Source: JAPLJC01 sp963697965 (GTDB lineage Bacteria > Desulfobacterota > Desulfobaccia > Desulfobaccales > 0-14-0-80-60-11). From it: a DNA stretch of 64,000 nucleotides. Positions 7,755 through 16,356 of this stretch are shown here, in pieces. The notes beneath the pieces were generated by a model. That model was not told where the DNA came from and did no database searches. It saw only the letters and a program-made list of their open reading frames with translations. Numbering within the stretch: position 1 is the stretch's first letter; each line of letters begins with the position of its first letter. Both the position numbers and the translations under genes were made by a program. The stretch covers positions 1,240,001 through 1,304,000 of the forward strand of contig OY969108.1 of NCBI GenBank assembly GCA_963697965.1, written 5' to 3'.

Positions 7755-9088
7755 CAGGTCTCTGTCCCGGATTGTTCCTGCTCCGGCTCGACCAGGGGCG
7801 CGGCCTTGGGATTGTAAAAGATCCTCATCCCCGCCGGCGGCAGGTCGAAGGCCATCTGGCGCTTGAGGCGCAAGGGATCGAGGTCGGGGGTCAGGTCAAG
7901 CCAGGCCCGGGCCGGAGACCCCAGGAATTCCGCCAGGTTGGCGAGCCTCACCGGCGCGCTTTCCCGGGTAGAGTTGATTATGGCCAGCACCCGCCCCGGC
8001 TGGCGCTCCCGGGATTTGAGGAGCAGCGCCACCGCTTCGCCCCTGGGGTTGGCCCGCACCATCGGACCTTCCTCCAGGAGCACCGGGCAGGATTTTTTCA
8101 TCAGGTTCACCGCGGTGATGTAACGGCAGAGATCGTAGTTTATCCCCTCCCAATCCTGGGGCCGGGTCTTCACCACGTCCAGTCGCTTTCTGAAGCCGTA
8201 TTCGTAACCGATGGGCATCATCAGGCCTGCGGAGAAAAAGGCGGCGAAGAGATATCGCTGCCGGGCCACCTCCGGGGCGCCGCCGCTTTCCGCGGCCAGC
8301 CGCTCGGTGTCGTGGCTCTCCGGGAAGCTCACCGAAGGGGCCAGCCGCCGGAACATCCGGTATTGCTCCAGGCACCAGTCTTCCTGGAAATCCCACCACT
8401 TGGAGCTGTTGTAAAAGAAGTCGAATCCCGCCGTCGCCAGTTGGGAGCATTCTTCCAGGCGGCAGCCCAGGGTTTCGCCGAAGAACCGCGCCCCTGGCTC
8501 CAATTTCCGGGCCTGGGCGATGAGGCGGCCCCAGAAGTCTCCGGGAATCTTGTAGGCCGCGTCGGCCCTGAATCCCTGGAAGCCGAGCTTCAGATATTTG
8601 GCCAACACCGCCTCCCAGTACCGCGCCAAGCCCTCGGGGTCCGGGAGCGGCCAGTATTCCAGTTCCGCCAGATCGCCCCACACCGTGACCCGGGTGGCGT
8701 CAGCGGGATCGATGGCCCCCGGGTGCTTAATCAACCCTTTCTCATCCTTGGCGTACCATTCGGGGTGCTCCAACACCAGGGGAGAGTCGATGGCGGTGTG
8801 GTTGATCACCAGGTCCAGCATCACCTTGAGATTGCGGCGGGCTGCTTCTTTAAGGAAATGGCTCAGGGCCGCCTCCGGATCCTCACCCAGGGCGGGATAG
8901 AAGAGGGGGTTGAGACTGAAATAGTCCTTGACTGCATACAAGCTGCCGCTCATCCCTGGATTGTGGATGGGATTCAGGAAGATCCAGGTGAAACCCATGC
9001 GGCCGATGAGGTCCAGGTGCTTCTCCCACCGGGGAATCGGCCCCACCAGCAGGGGAAAGAGATTATAAATCAGGGTAGGCTCGGGCAT
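7754..9088 (-). CDS. GH13 alpha-amylase-family glycoside hydrolase or transferase
   Basis: A 444-residue (beta/alpha)8 enzyme acting on alpha-glucans. All four GH13 regions are visible: MLDLVINH, GFRADAAYK (nucleophile D176), FFGETLG (acid/base E205) and PESHDT (D260). A short C-terminal beta domain ends in MRIFYNP. There is no signal peptide, so it is cytoplasmic. The start is the second ATG at 9088, because a perfect AGGAGG lies just upstream of it, inside the codons of the longer reading from 9106. It sits between malQ (66-base gap) and the Ntn hydrolase (1-base overlap), implying glycogen or maltodextrin turnover. The exact specificity cannot be read. Confidence 0.88.
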   Translation of the reverse strand: MPEPTLIYNLFPLLVGPIPRWEKHLDLIGRMGFTWIFLNPIHNPGMSGSLYAVKDYFSLNPLFYPALGEDPEAALSHFLKEAARRNLKVMLDLVINHTAIDSPLVLEHPEWYAKDEKGLIKHPGAIDPADATRVTVWGDLAELEYWPLPDPEGLARYWEAVLAKYLKLGFQGFRADAAYKIPGDFWGRLIAQARKLEPGARFFGETLGCRLEECSQLATAGFDFFYNSSKWWDFQEDWCLEQYRMFRRLAPSVSFPESHDTERLAAESGGAPEVARQRYLFAAFFSAGLMMPIGYEYGFRKRLDVVKTRPQDWEGINYDLCRYITAVNLMKKSCPVLLEEGPMVRANPRGEAVALLLKSRERQPGRVLAIINSTRESAPVRLANLAEFLGSPARAWLDLTPDLDPLRLKRQMAFDLPPAGMRIFYNPKAAPLVEPEQEQSGTET

Positions 9089-9154
9089 GGGGAATCCTCC
9101 TGTCATGAAACCTTTCTGGGAGGGGAGTTCAACGTCACCCCGCCCCCCTGCAAA

Positions 9155-11398
9155 CTAGCGCTCCCGGTACTTGTTTAACCGCGCCGCCAGGCGGGCCGGC
9201 TCCGGATCCCGAACCATCTCCTCCAGGCTCCCGGGGAGGCGGCAGCGCCAGTTGGGATGCTCCAGATCAGTGCCCGGGAAGTTTTGTTGCTCCGGCCAGC
9301 CGAAAACCTCTTCCAGGCGCACTTCCAAAAGGGCGGCGGAGCTCTGGGCCAGGTACTCCAGGACCCCTTCCCGAACCTCAACCGGAGCCGGAGCAGCGGC
9401 TGGCGGCTCCACCTGGGGATCGAGGTTTTCCGCCTCTTCGGCCAGCAGCCCCCGGCTTTTCAGAGCCGCCAGCAGCTCCAGGCGGTCGCCCTGCCGGGCC
9501 GCCGCCTCCGCCTTGGCCAGGCCAACATCGGGATAGAGGTTGCCCTGCCTCTTGAAGGCCAGGTCGCGTCCCTGCCAGAACCCCGTTAAGGTAGGCAGGT
9601 CGTGGGTGGTGACCGCGGCTAGCGCCTGGGGCGGATAGGCCTCCGGGGCCAGGAAACGGCCCGCCGCATCCCGCTCAAAGTAAAAGACCCGGTAAGAAAA
9701 GATTCCCAGGCGCCCTAGCTCCCGGCGCACCCGGGCCGTCATGGTGCCCAAATCCTCGCCGATGATCAGGGTGCGGCGGCGCACGCTCTCCAGGGCCAGG
9801 ATCGCCAGCAATTCCCGGGCCGGATAATGGACGTAAGCCCCCTGGCCGGCCCCCACCCCGGAGGGAATCCAGAGCAGCCGAAAGAGCCCCATGACGTGAT
9901 CCAGGCGCAACATGCCGCCGGCCGGGGCGTTGGCGCGCAGGGCGTCGATGAACAGTTGGTAGCCCGATTCCCGCAGGGCCTGGGGAATTATCGGGGGGAT
10001 GCCCCAATTCTGGCCCTTGGGGTTGAAGGCGTCCGGCGGGGCGCCGATGGCTGCTCCCTGGGCAAACAACCCTGGGTGAGCCCAGGTGTCGAAGCCCCCG
10101 GCCGCGGCCCCCAGGGCCAGGTCCTGGTATAGGGTGAAGGGGAGCCCCTGCCTGCGGGCCGCACCAGATATCACCTCCTGCAACTGATTGGCCGCCAGCC
10201 ATTGGGCATATTGGTGCAGGCGGATTTGCCGCGGCCGTTCCCGGGCCCAGACGGCCACCGCCGGGTTGCCGGGGTGGCGATAATCTTCGGGCCAGTGGCG
10301 CCAGTCCTCTTGCTGAAAATGGTCCGCCAGGGCGGCAAACTCTCCGAACCTTTGCAGGGTCGCGCCCCCCTGTCGCAGGAATAAGGCAAACTCCTCGCCC
10401 CGGCGGGAGCCGGGGACTTCAGGCACGCCATGCCGGTCCTCAAAGGCCCGGAACAGGAGTTCCAGGACCCGAAACTTCAGGCGCCAGATCTGGGAATAAG
10501 GGACCAGCGGCCCTCGTCGCAGGCGGGCCAGACTGTCCTTAAATTCCCGGTTGGCCAGCAGCTCCCGGGCCTCCGGGCAGAACTCCATTTCCGGGGCCTG
10601 CTCCAGATCGAGGTAGAGAAAATTGTGAAAAAGGCGGCTGGTGGGGGCATAAGGGCTGGGGTCGGCTGCCGGCAGCGGCGCTGGGGCGTGCAGGGGGTTG
10701 ACCCCCACGAAGGCGGCCCCCAGCGTGGCGGCCCAATCCAGCAGCGTGGTCAGGTCGCGAAAATCGCCGATGCCCCAGTTGCCGGCGCTCCTCAGGGCGT
10801 ACAGGGGCGCGTTGAACCCCCAGAGACGCCGGCCGCCCGCCAGGCAGTCGGGAAAATAGGCATGGTCCGGGGCCACCAGCAGGAGGCTCCGTCCCGACTC
10901 CTCCCGGCCAGCGGCCTTAACCCGCAGTTGCAGCTCATAGTATCCGAGGGGCAGCTCCCGGGGGAGGCGTAGCTCCAGACGGTGGCGCACCCCGCCGGGC
11001 ACAGTCCGGGTGGCGCCGGCGGCCGGGGAGGCGAATTCTTCCTCCCACGCCAATACCTGGCCGGAGGTGCCTTCGCCCTGCACCGTGGCCTCGATCCGAA
11101 GAGGGGAAGGGAGGTTGGCTGAGGGCGCCCAAAGATAAAAATTCAGCTTTCCGGGGGAGGATGGCGCCAGGACCAGGACCGGCTCCAGGAAGCGGCCCCA
11201 GGGCCCCAGGCGGCGCCGTCCCACCTCTTGACGGCGTATCGAAGGTTCCTCCCAGGGAACGCCCATGGCGCTGAGCAGGGCCTGGGTAGTCGCTGGCGGA
11301 GTGGGGTGGCGGCCGCCGAAGTTGTCGCAATACTCCGGGGCGATGCCGCACAGGCGCCCCAGGAACGCAATCTCCGCCGCTGCCGCTTTATCAGTCAT
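9155..11398 (-). CDS. malQ: 4-alpha-glucanotransferase (amylomaltase, GH77)
   Basis: Transfers alpha-1,4-glucan segments between maltodextrins in the cytoplasm. At 747 aa it has the long E. coli-type architecture: an N-terminal accessory beta domain (about residues 1-190) and the GH77 barrel starting near GFNAPLYALRSAGNWGIGDF. Catalytic residues are visible: D500 (RLDHVMGLFR), E548 (IIGEDLGT) and D600 (TTHDLPTLTGFW). It is the first gene of the minus-strand glucan operon. No strong Shine-Dalgarno precedes the ATG at 11398, but no better in-frame start fits the family. Confidence 0.95.
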   Translation of the reverse strand: MTDKAAAAEIAFLGRLCGIAPEYCDNFGGRHPTPPATTQALLSAMGVPWEEPSIRRQEVGRRRLGPWGRFLEPVLVLAPSSPGKLNFYLWAPSANLPSPLRIEATVQGEGTSGQVLAWEEEFASPAAGATRTVPGGVRHRLELRLPRELPLGYYELQLRVKAAGREESGRSLLLVAPDHAYFPDCLAGGRRLWGFNAPLYALRSAGNWGIGDFRDLTTLLDWAATLGAAFVGVNPLHAPAPLPAADPSPYAPTSRLFHNFLYLDLEQAPEMEFCPEARELLANREFKDSLARLRRGPLVPYSQIWRLKFRVLELLFRAFEDRHGVPEVPGSRRGEEFALFLRQGGATLQRFGEFAALADHFQQEDWRHWPEDYRHPGNPAVAVWARERPRQIRLHQYAQWLAANQLQEVISGAARRQGLPFTLYQDLALGAAAGGFDTWAHPGLFAQGAAIGAPPDAFNPKGQNWGIPPIIPQALRESGYQLFIDALRANAPAGGMLRLDHVMGLFRLLWIPSGVGAGQGAYVHYPARELLAILALESVRRRTLIIGEDLGTMTARVRRELGRLGIFSYRVFYFERDAAGRFLAPEAYPPQALAAVTTHDLPTLTGFWQGRDLAFKRQGNLYPDVGLAKAEAAARQGDRLELLAALKSRGLLAEEAENLDPQVEPPAAAPAPVEVREGVLEYLAQSSAALLEVRLEEVFGWPEQQNFPGTDLEHPNWRCRLPGSLEEMVRDPEPARLAARLNKYRER

Positions 11399-11483
11399 AA
11401 GGTCGGAATCAAACCGGTAGCCACGGCGTCACGCCCGTGCCAGTGCCGGCCGCAGCCTGCGCCATTATCGCCATGGCCTCGCC

Positions 11484-12839
11484 TTATTCATTTTGGGGCT
11501 CGGTGGCCGTTACTTCCACCGCGGGGTCTTCTCCATCATCTTCCTCGCCTGCTGGAGGCAGGGCAAGAATCTCCAGGGCTTCCGGTTCCGGTATTTTCCC
11601 CACCGTATGGAGCCTTCGCTCTATGGCCCGGCTCCGCGCCCCGGTCTTTTCAATTGTCTGGCTGGCGAGGTTGATATGGCGCTTGACCTTGTCCAGAATC
11701 TCGCCGAATTTCCCGAATTCGGTCTTGATCGCTCCCAAGACTCTCCATACCTCTGATGCCCGTTGCTCTATGGCGAGGGTCTGGAAGCCCATGCGCAGGC
11801 TGCTCAAAATCGCCCCCAAGGTCGTGGGACCGGCCACTACCACCCGATACCGGCGCTGCAGCTCGTCGACCAGACCCTGCTGCCTAAGCACCTCCGCATA
11901 TAACCCTTCAGTAGCCAGGAACATGATGCCAAAGTCGGTGGTGCTAGGTGGGCTTAGGTATTTATGGCTTATGTCCTTTGCCGCGGACCGGACGGCCCGC
12001 GCCAGGGCGTCCGCTGCCGCCTGAACCGCAGCCGGGTCGGCTCTCTCCGCGGCTTCCTGAAGGCGCAGGTAGTCCTCTTGTGGAAACTTCGAGTCAATGG
12101 GAAGCCAGACGCAGGCCTTGGGATCATCCCGCGGGCCTGGCAGCCGCACCGCATACTCCACACTCTCCGACGAATCGGCCTTCACCCGGACGTTCTTCCC
12201 GAATTGCTCCGGTGTGAGGATTTGCTCAAGGATGGCGCCGAGCTGAACCTCGGCCCACGTGCCTCGCGCCTTCACGTTGACCAAAACCCGTTTGAGGTCC
12301 CCCACGCCGGTCGCCAGATTCTGCATCTCCCCGAGCCCCTGGTGTACTGCCTCCAACCTGTCACTCACGAGTTTAAATGACTCTCCAAGCCGCTTTTCCA
12401 GGGTATCGTGCAGTTTCTCGTCCACCGTCTTGCGCATCTCGTCAAGCTTCTTCTCGTTCCCCTCTTGCAGCTCTTTGACCCGGGAATCAAAGGTGCCGCG
12501 GATGCGATCCAGGGCGCGCTGGTTGGACTCGGCGAGTTCGGTCAACTGCTTCGTCATTCCTTGCAGTTGCCCCTGCTGGACCTTGCCCATGCTCTCCAGA
12601 GTTTTGGACAGCACCTCGTTAGTCGATTTCAGGCCGCCGGATACTTCTTCACGCAGCTCCTTGCCTGCGCTCCGGGCTTCTTCCCGGCCCGCCCGCAGCT
12701 CGTCGCGGACATCCCTTGCGGCGGCCTGGGAAGCCTTCGACCCCCGGACCAGGACTATGACGATCAGGACCAGGTTCACGACGGCGGCAGACAGGATCAG
12801 CCACGGGAGAGCTTCATGCATGTGAACTTCAAGCCACAT
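11484..12839 (-). CDS. rmuC: RmuC-family protein
   Basis: RmuC proteins are predicted nuclease-like factors that limit inverted-repeat rearrangement in E. coli. The 451-residue product has one N-terminal membrane anchor (LPWLILSAAVVNLVLIVIVL), a long coiled coil to about residue 170, and the conserved RmuC core (GTWAEVQLGAILEQILTPEQFGKN; VWLPIDSKFPQEDY; GIMFLATEGLYAEV; VVAGPTTLGAILSSLRMG). The tail is acidic. An alternative ATG lies at 12821. It precedes malQ by 85 bases on the same strand; a functional link is not evident. Confidence 0.94.
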   Translation of the reverse strand: MWLEVHMHEALPWLILSAAVVNLVLIVIVLVRGSKASQAAARDVRDELRAGREEARSAGKELREEVSGGLKSTNEVLSKTLESMGKVQQGQLQGMTKQLTELAESNQRALDRIRGTFDSRVKELQEGNEKKLDEMRKTVDEKLHDTLEKRLGESFKLVSDRLEAVHQGLGEMQNLATGVGDLKRVLVNVKARGTWAEVQLGAILEQILTPEQFGKNVRVKADSSESVEYAVRLPGPRDDPKACVWLPIDSKFPQEDYLRLQEAAERADPAAVQAAADALARAVRSAAKDISHKYLSPPSTTDFGIMFLATEGLYAEVLRQQGLVDELQRRYRVVVAGPTTLGAILSSLRMGFQTLAIEQRASEVWRVLGAIKTEFGKFGEILDKVKRHINLASQTIEKTGARSRAIERRLHTVGKIPEPEALEILALPPAGEEDDGEDPAVEVTATEPQNE

Positions 12840-12856
12840 AATCTGAATTTGATCCT

Positions 12857-12883
12857 GTAGGGGGGGGTTAAAACCCGCCCCTA
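12857..12883. repeat. Palindromic repeat
   Basis: GTAGGGG at the left pairs with CCCCTAC at the right around a G/C-rich centre containing TTAAAACC. It looks like a dispersed intergenic palindrome rather than a terminator. Confidence 0.45.
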
Positions 12884-12965
12884 CTATTGGGCCTGCCCAA
12901 GTTTAAACCTCTTTCTAAACTATCAAATTTTTGCGTGCACCAATACCTGCCGGGTTCCTTCACTT

Positions 12966-13000
12966 TTTTCTCCGCGTCCTCTGCGTCTCAGCGGTGAATC
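12966..13000. repeat. Short dispersed intergenic sequence of the 'CTCTGCGTCTC' type
   Basis: The stretch TCTCCGCGTCCTCTGCGTC followed by TCAGCGGTGAA is a sequence I recognise as recurring between genes in many unrelated environmental bacterial genomes. Only one copy is in this window. Its nature (repeat, mobile relic or contaminant) is not resolvable here. Confidence 0.4.
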
Positions 13001-13043
13001 TACCACCGGCGGGTCGATGACTGGGCCGCAGCGAAACCGTATT

Positions 13044-13886
13044 TCACCTTTCCAGCAAGATCCCGGCGTAGCCCACGAAACTGTCCCCGGGCATGATCTC
13101 GTAGCTGGTATAGTAATATTGGAGGACGGCCTTTTGGGCCCCTAGTTTTCGGGCGGCGGCCACCGCGGCGGCGGCCCCCCCGGCGCTGCAGGCGCTCTGG
13201 TCTTCCTGCGCCGCCCGCAGCAGGCCGGTCCCATCTAGCTTCAGAACCTCACTGAGGAAGCGCTGATCGTTGACCTCTCTGACCCATTTCACCGCCTGGG
13301 GACCGATCCCCTGGGGAGCCCAACCGTAGTTGGGGCCGTAGTGGGTCAGGTCGGTGGACCCGAAAGCCAAGAGGGAGAGGTTCAGCTCCTGGGCCACGGC
13401 CACCACCGCCTCCCCCAGTTCCAGGGCCTTGGGGGACGCGGGGGGCCGGATGGCCAAGACCTTGGCGTTGGGGAAAAAGTATTTGACCATGGGGAGCTGC
13501 ACCTCAATGGTGTTGTCGCCGGGATATTCTTCGGCCAGGGTGAACCGCTGCCTTAAAGGCCGGTAGAATTCGGTGGCCAGGGGGATGTTCCCCAGGGGGG
13601 TCTCCCAGGCCTCGTCGCTCACCAGCAGGGGAGGGGAGTCGCCGCCCAGGTGGCCTCCGAACACCACCACCACCTGGGGCTGGCTCGCCCGGGCGCAGAG
13701 GTCGAACACCCGGGCCGCGGCTTTACCGGAGAAATACCAGCCGGCGTGGGGCACAATGCCGCCTAAGACCTGAGCGCCGGCAGGGAGCGCCGCCGCCCCT
13801 GCTACAAATTGCTCGATTTCCTCCCGGCAGCCGCCGGCACTGCCGGGATACCAGCCGGCCGGCAGCATCCGTTTCCGGATTCCCAT
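13044..13886 (-). CDS. amrB: AmmeMemoRadiSam system protein B (MEMO1 family)
   Basis: A 280-residue member of the MEMO fold, related to extradiol dioxygenases. Signature segments are intact: PHAGWYFSGKAAARVF, GGHLGG, DNTIEVQLPMVKYFF, STDLTHYGPNYGW, CSAGGAAAAVAAARKLG and the terminal VGYAGILL. In many genomes MEMO pairs with AMMECR1 and a radical SAM protein; neither partner is adjacent here, so this is a solo copy. The role is poorly defined. Start ATG at 13886. Confidence 0.93.
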   Translation of the reverse strand: MGIRKRMLPAGWYPGSAGGCREEIEQFVAGAAALPAGAQVLGGIVPHAGWYFSGKAAARVFDLCARASQPQVVVVFGGHLGGDSPPLLVSDEAWETPLGNIPLATEFYRPLRQRFTLAEEYPGDNTIEVQLPMVKYFFPNAKVLAIRPPASPKALELGEAVVAVAQELNLSLLAFGSTDLTHYGPNYGWAPQGIGPQAVKWVREVNDQRFLSEVLKLDGTGLLRAAQEDQSACSAGGAAAAVAAARKLGAQKAVLQYYYTSYEIMPGDSFVGYAGILLER

Positions 13887-14455
13887 GATCGCCTCCCCAA
13901 ATGCGGTTATCTGTTATCCATTCCCGGTTTCTGTGGAAGGCAAAATCGAAGCCACAGGCCCCTTAGCGGAGGCAGAAAACAGAAATGCAGGGTGGGCACT
14001 GCCCACCATTGCGTAGACTGCGTCTCTTACACACCAAATTACCATACGGGGAGGGTGTCCGACCCGCCGACTGGCCTCCCGCCTTCGGCAAGGCCCTAAG
14101 GTGCCGGCGGCGGCTGCCGGGGACCCATCCGGAAACCCTCAAAAATTCAAGGTCTTGCCGCTCAAGTTAATCCGAGACGGCCCCATTTGTCAAGGTGCCC
14201 GCCGACCATTTTACCGTGCCGGGCGGCCCCTGCCCGGCCGTGTGGAGTGGGCGCCGCCCGCCTGTTTAGGGTGGGCACTGCCCACCAGAAAAGTGACAAG
14301 GACACCGGCCTCTGACCTGTGATCTGCCGGCCCGGGTGACTCGCCTGCGCCTGCGCTTTCAGGCAGGAGTGGGGAACGGGCCGGAGCTACGGGGTCCATT
14401 TTTCCCGCCACCTGCTCCCGGAAGCCCTCAGAAGAACTTGAATATTTGCCGTTGA
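13887..14455. other. Gene-poor gap with two copies of a palindrome
   Basis: No supported gene. It carries two identical copies of GGTGGGCACTGCCCACC, at 13991-14007 and 14270-14286, each extended to a shared 20-bp match (AGGGTGGGCACTGCCCACCA). This is typical of REP-like intergenic palindromes. Short plus-strand ORFs over this stretch have no recognisable content. Confidence 0.55.
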
Positions 14456-14461
14456 TATAAT
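14456..14461 (+). promoter_or_regulatory. -10 box of the tRNA-Leu promoter
   Basis: A perfect TATAAT lies 17 bases upstream of the tRNA 5' end; the -35 region at the expected distance is weak. Confidence 0.55.
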
Positions 14462-14478
14462 AAATTGGCTGATATGAT

Positions 14479-14565
14479 GCCTGGGTGGCGGAATGGGTAG
14501 ACGCAAGGGACTTAAAATCCCTCGGGGTTCGCCCCGTGCCGGTTCGAGTCCGGCCCCAGGCACCA
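14479..14565 (+). tRNA. tRNA-Leu (anticodon UAA)
   Basis: An 87-nt class II tRNA. Acceptor GCCTGGG pairs with CCCAGGC, the discriminator is A and CCA is encoded. The anticodon stem AGGGA/TCCCT closes the loop CTTAAAA, with anticodon TAA. A long variable arm (CGGGG-TTCG-CCCCG) and the T-loop GGTTCGAGTCC are both visible. An AT-rich, apparently acquired islet starts just downstream, as is common at tRNA-Leu genes, but no integrase or repeated tRNA end is visible within it. Confidence 0.98.
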
Positions 14566-14679
14566 ATTATATCAAATAGATAGCTTAGTTATTGGCATTG
14601 AGAAAAAGCCTCATTGCACGCCTATTCAATAGCTGTCCCTCAGCAGTCCCTCAAATCCATGGATAATCATTGACCATCT

Positions 14680-14695
14680 TTGCAAGCGCTTGCAA
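14680..14695. promoter_or_regulatory. 16-bp palindrome, left copy (operator-like)
   Basis: TTGCAAGCGCTTGCAA is a perfect palindrome with a central CG, fitting the LacI-family/cre consensus (TGNAANCGNTNNCA). An identical copy lies at 16318-16333, bracketing the AT-rich islet. Its right half doubles as a -35 box. Confidence 0.6.
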
Positions 14696-14718
14696 CTTAA
14701 AGGAATTTGTGCTAATAT
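14690..14718 (+). promoter_or_regulatory. Predicted promoter overlapping the palindrome
   Basis: TTGCAA at 14690-14695, an exact 17-base spacer and TAATAT at 14713-14718. It would transcribe the GIY-YIG gene from about 14725. Binding at the palindrome would occlude the -35 box, suggesting repression. Confidence 0.55.
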
Positions 14719-14910
14719 GCCGCCACGAGAATGAATTTGGATGCGGGAGTGGAACCATTTCGTATTGCACCTGGGATAAGAGGTTGCAAAACCAAATGGA
14801 CAGTGGAGGCCCCGATGCCGTATAATCGTTGCATAGAACGCAGAAAAATTACTTTTCGCCAAAATTTATTCAAAATTAGAAATAAAATCTAATTTTATGG
14901 AGGAACAAAA

Positions 14911-15408
14911 ATGGCAACAAACATTGTCCATATAAATTGGGAAGGGAACTTTTCAGTAGATGAAGTTATTAAAGATAAGTCCGGCGAAAACGATTATGGG
15001 ATTTACCAAATCTACGGGAAACACCCTATTTACGGCGCTGATTCCTTACTTTACATAGGGATTGCTACAGATCAAAGGTTTTCCAAAAGAATTTTGGAAC
15101 ATAAGAAGGACTGGCTAAAAGATCCTGATTTACGTCCGGTAACTGTTTGTCTGGGTGATGTGTATCGACAGCTTGGGAAAGTTTATAAAGAATCCGAAGA
15201 TTTTTCGAAGGAAGAATGGAAAAAAGCAACAGGGCAATGTGAGCAATTACTTATTTACGCCTTGGCGCCGGGATACAACTCACGCAATAAGCAATCAATT
15301 AATGAGGTAGAACTAAGAGAGCTTCATATTCTTAATTGGGGTGATCACCGCAATCTGTTTTCGGAAATATCGGGGGACAGATGGACTGAGAAATATGGGA
15401 AAGAATAA
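14911..15408 (+). CDS. GIY-YIG nuclease-like protein
   Basis: A 165-residue protein with the GIY-YIG signature near its N-terminus: YGIYQIYGKHP followed after about 10 residues by LLYIGIATDQ, then an Arg/His helix (RFSKRILEH) and a later Glu (GQCEQLLIYALAPGYNS), all in the order expected for this nuclease fold. The gene is AT-rich with AAA/ATT-biased codons, unlike the flanking GC-rich genes, so it is probably acquired. ATG at 14911 follows GGAGGAAC. It could be a small endonuclease of a mobile or defence element; no methylase partner is present. Confidence 0.7.
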   Translation: MATNIVHINWEGNFSVDEVIKDKSGENDYGIYQIYGKHPIYGADSLLYIGIATDQRFSKRILEHKKDWLKDPDLRPVTVCLGDVYRQLGKVYKESEDFSKEEWKKATGQCEQLLIYALAPGYNSRNKQSINEVELRELHILNWGDHRNLFSEISGDRWTEKYGKE

Positions 15409-15451
15409 TTATAACCCAGGGCGGTATTTCCATGAAAGCGAGGAAAAGGAT

Positions 15452-16024
15452 TTGAAAAGAATAATTATATGTATTGTCGTTTTGTCATTAATCAGCATCT
15501 GTAATAAGTCATTTGCCCAATCTGATAACCAAATAAAGATTAAAAATAGCTTTTTGAAGACAATTAATAATGAACTAAGGTCACTGCAAGAATATGGATT
15601 GAAGCCTAAGAATAATCCTGAAATATCGGTATTTCAATTAAGATCAGACCAGCAGTTACAGGAAAGCAAGCAATTACACGAAGAAATTCGAAGGCTGGGA
15701 GGCCATGTTATAGAAGACGATTTGGCTACTTATAAATGGGTCGCTTTCTACTATGAATATGACAATGAATATGCTTATAATATTGAAGTATCTAATTCGA
15801 TAGTTTCACCTTATGTAGGAACTGTCACTTTTTACAATAGGGAATGGGAAAAAGGAGGGATGTCCAAAGAATCGTGCCTTAATGCACCATGGAAGCTAAG
15901 GCATGAATCTTCCTCAGGCGATACAACTATATTTAAATCAACTTTAATATATGCATATCAAGAGGGACAATGGGTCTTAGTTAAATCTCCTTGGAGAGGG
16001 AATCCTTTGCCTACTTGGAAGTAA
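15452..16024 (+). CDS. Exported protein of unknown function
   Basis: About 190 residues. I place the start at TTG 15452, preceded by GAGGAAAAGGA, because it gives a clean signal peptide (KRIIICIVVLSLISICNKSFA with a likely cut after FAQ). A longer reading from ATG 15395 overlaps the preceding gene. The mature part has a coiled-coil-like segment (SDQQLQESKQLHEEIRRLGG) and a beta-rich C-terminal half containing one Cys. AT-rich like its neighbour. No family recognised. Confidence 0.6.
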   Translation: MKRIIICIVVLSLISICNKSFAQSDNQIKIKNSFLKTINNELRSLQEYGLKPKNNPEISVFQLRSDQQLQESKQLHEEIRRLGGHVIEDDLATYKWVAFYYEYDNEYAYNIEVSNSIVSPYVGTVTFYNREWEKGGMSKESCLNAPWKLRHESSSGDTTIFKSTLIYAYQEGQWVLVKSPWRGNPLPTWK

Positions 16025-16036
16025 ATCATTCCTTCC

Positions 16037-16333
16037 CTATGATACCGTGCGCCCACCCTTAGAATCATTTTTAGATTCAATCAGACGAACTTTACCATCC
16101 GGCCCTATTTCTCCCGGAATAGCTATTCTGTCAAAATATTCTATGGCGTTTCCCAATACTTCGGCCATTTTAACCCGTTCATCTTCCCCAATTTGGCCCA
16201 TAAATGCGTCGAATTTGTGCTGAATATCCTTTTCTAATCCTGCCAATCTTCTCTGCTTCACGGGGTCTTCGTGAAGCATTTCGAAGACTTTTTGCTTGGT
16301 GATAAGCTTTTGCAAGGTTGCAAGCGCTTGCAA
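16037..16333 (-). CDS. Short hypothetical protein, possibly an N-terminally truncated remnant
   Basis: A 98-residue helical, charged product (KQKVFEMLHEDPVKQRRLAG; MGQIGEDERVKMAEVLGNAI). The only start giving full length is a TTG lying inside the 16-bp palindrome at 16318-16333, which suggests either a start created at the islet junction or a gene cut there. It is convergent with the exported protein gene. Not recognised. Confidence 0.45.
   Translation of the reverse strand: MQALATLQKLITKQKVFEMLHEDPVKQRRLAGLEKDIQHKFDAFMGQIGEDERVKMAEVLGNAIEYFDRIAIPGEIGPDGKVRLIESKNDSKGGRTVS
16318..16333. repeat. 16-bp palindrome, right copy
   Basis: Identical TTGCAAGCGCTTGCAA, 1638 bases from the left copy, at the point where composition returns to GC-rich. 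No -10 box lies 17 bases from either half, so unlike the left copy it has no obvious promoter role. Confidence 0.6.
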
Positions 16334-16356
16334 ATCCCGGTTTAAGTATGGGTACT

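Noticed and set aside
9089..9106. The upstream ATG of the GH13 gene
   Set aside because: The AGGAGG ribosome site lies within these codons and points to the ATG at 9088.
7742..9178. A 478-codon open frame on the plus strand
   Set aside because: It is fully antisense to the GH13 and Ntn-hydrolase genes, which have complete catalytic motifs; the plus-strand product has no recognisable pattern and reflects high GC.
13991..14286. A CRISPR-like array
   Set aside because: Only two repeats, 279 bases apart, palindromic throughout and without regular spacers or cas genes.
14626..14862. A 78-codon minus-strand frame beside tRNA-Leu as an integrase remnant
   Set aside because: No tyrosine-recombinase motif is visible and the frame crosses the promoter and palindrome.
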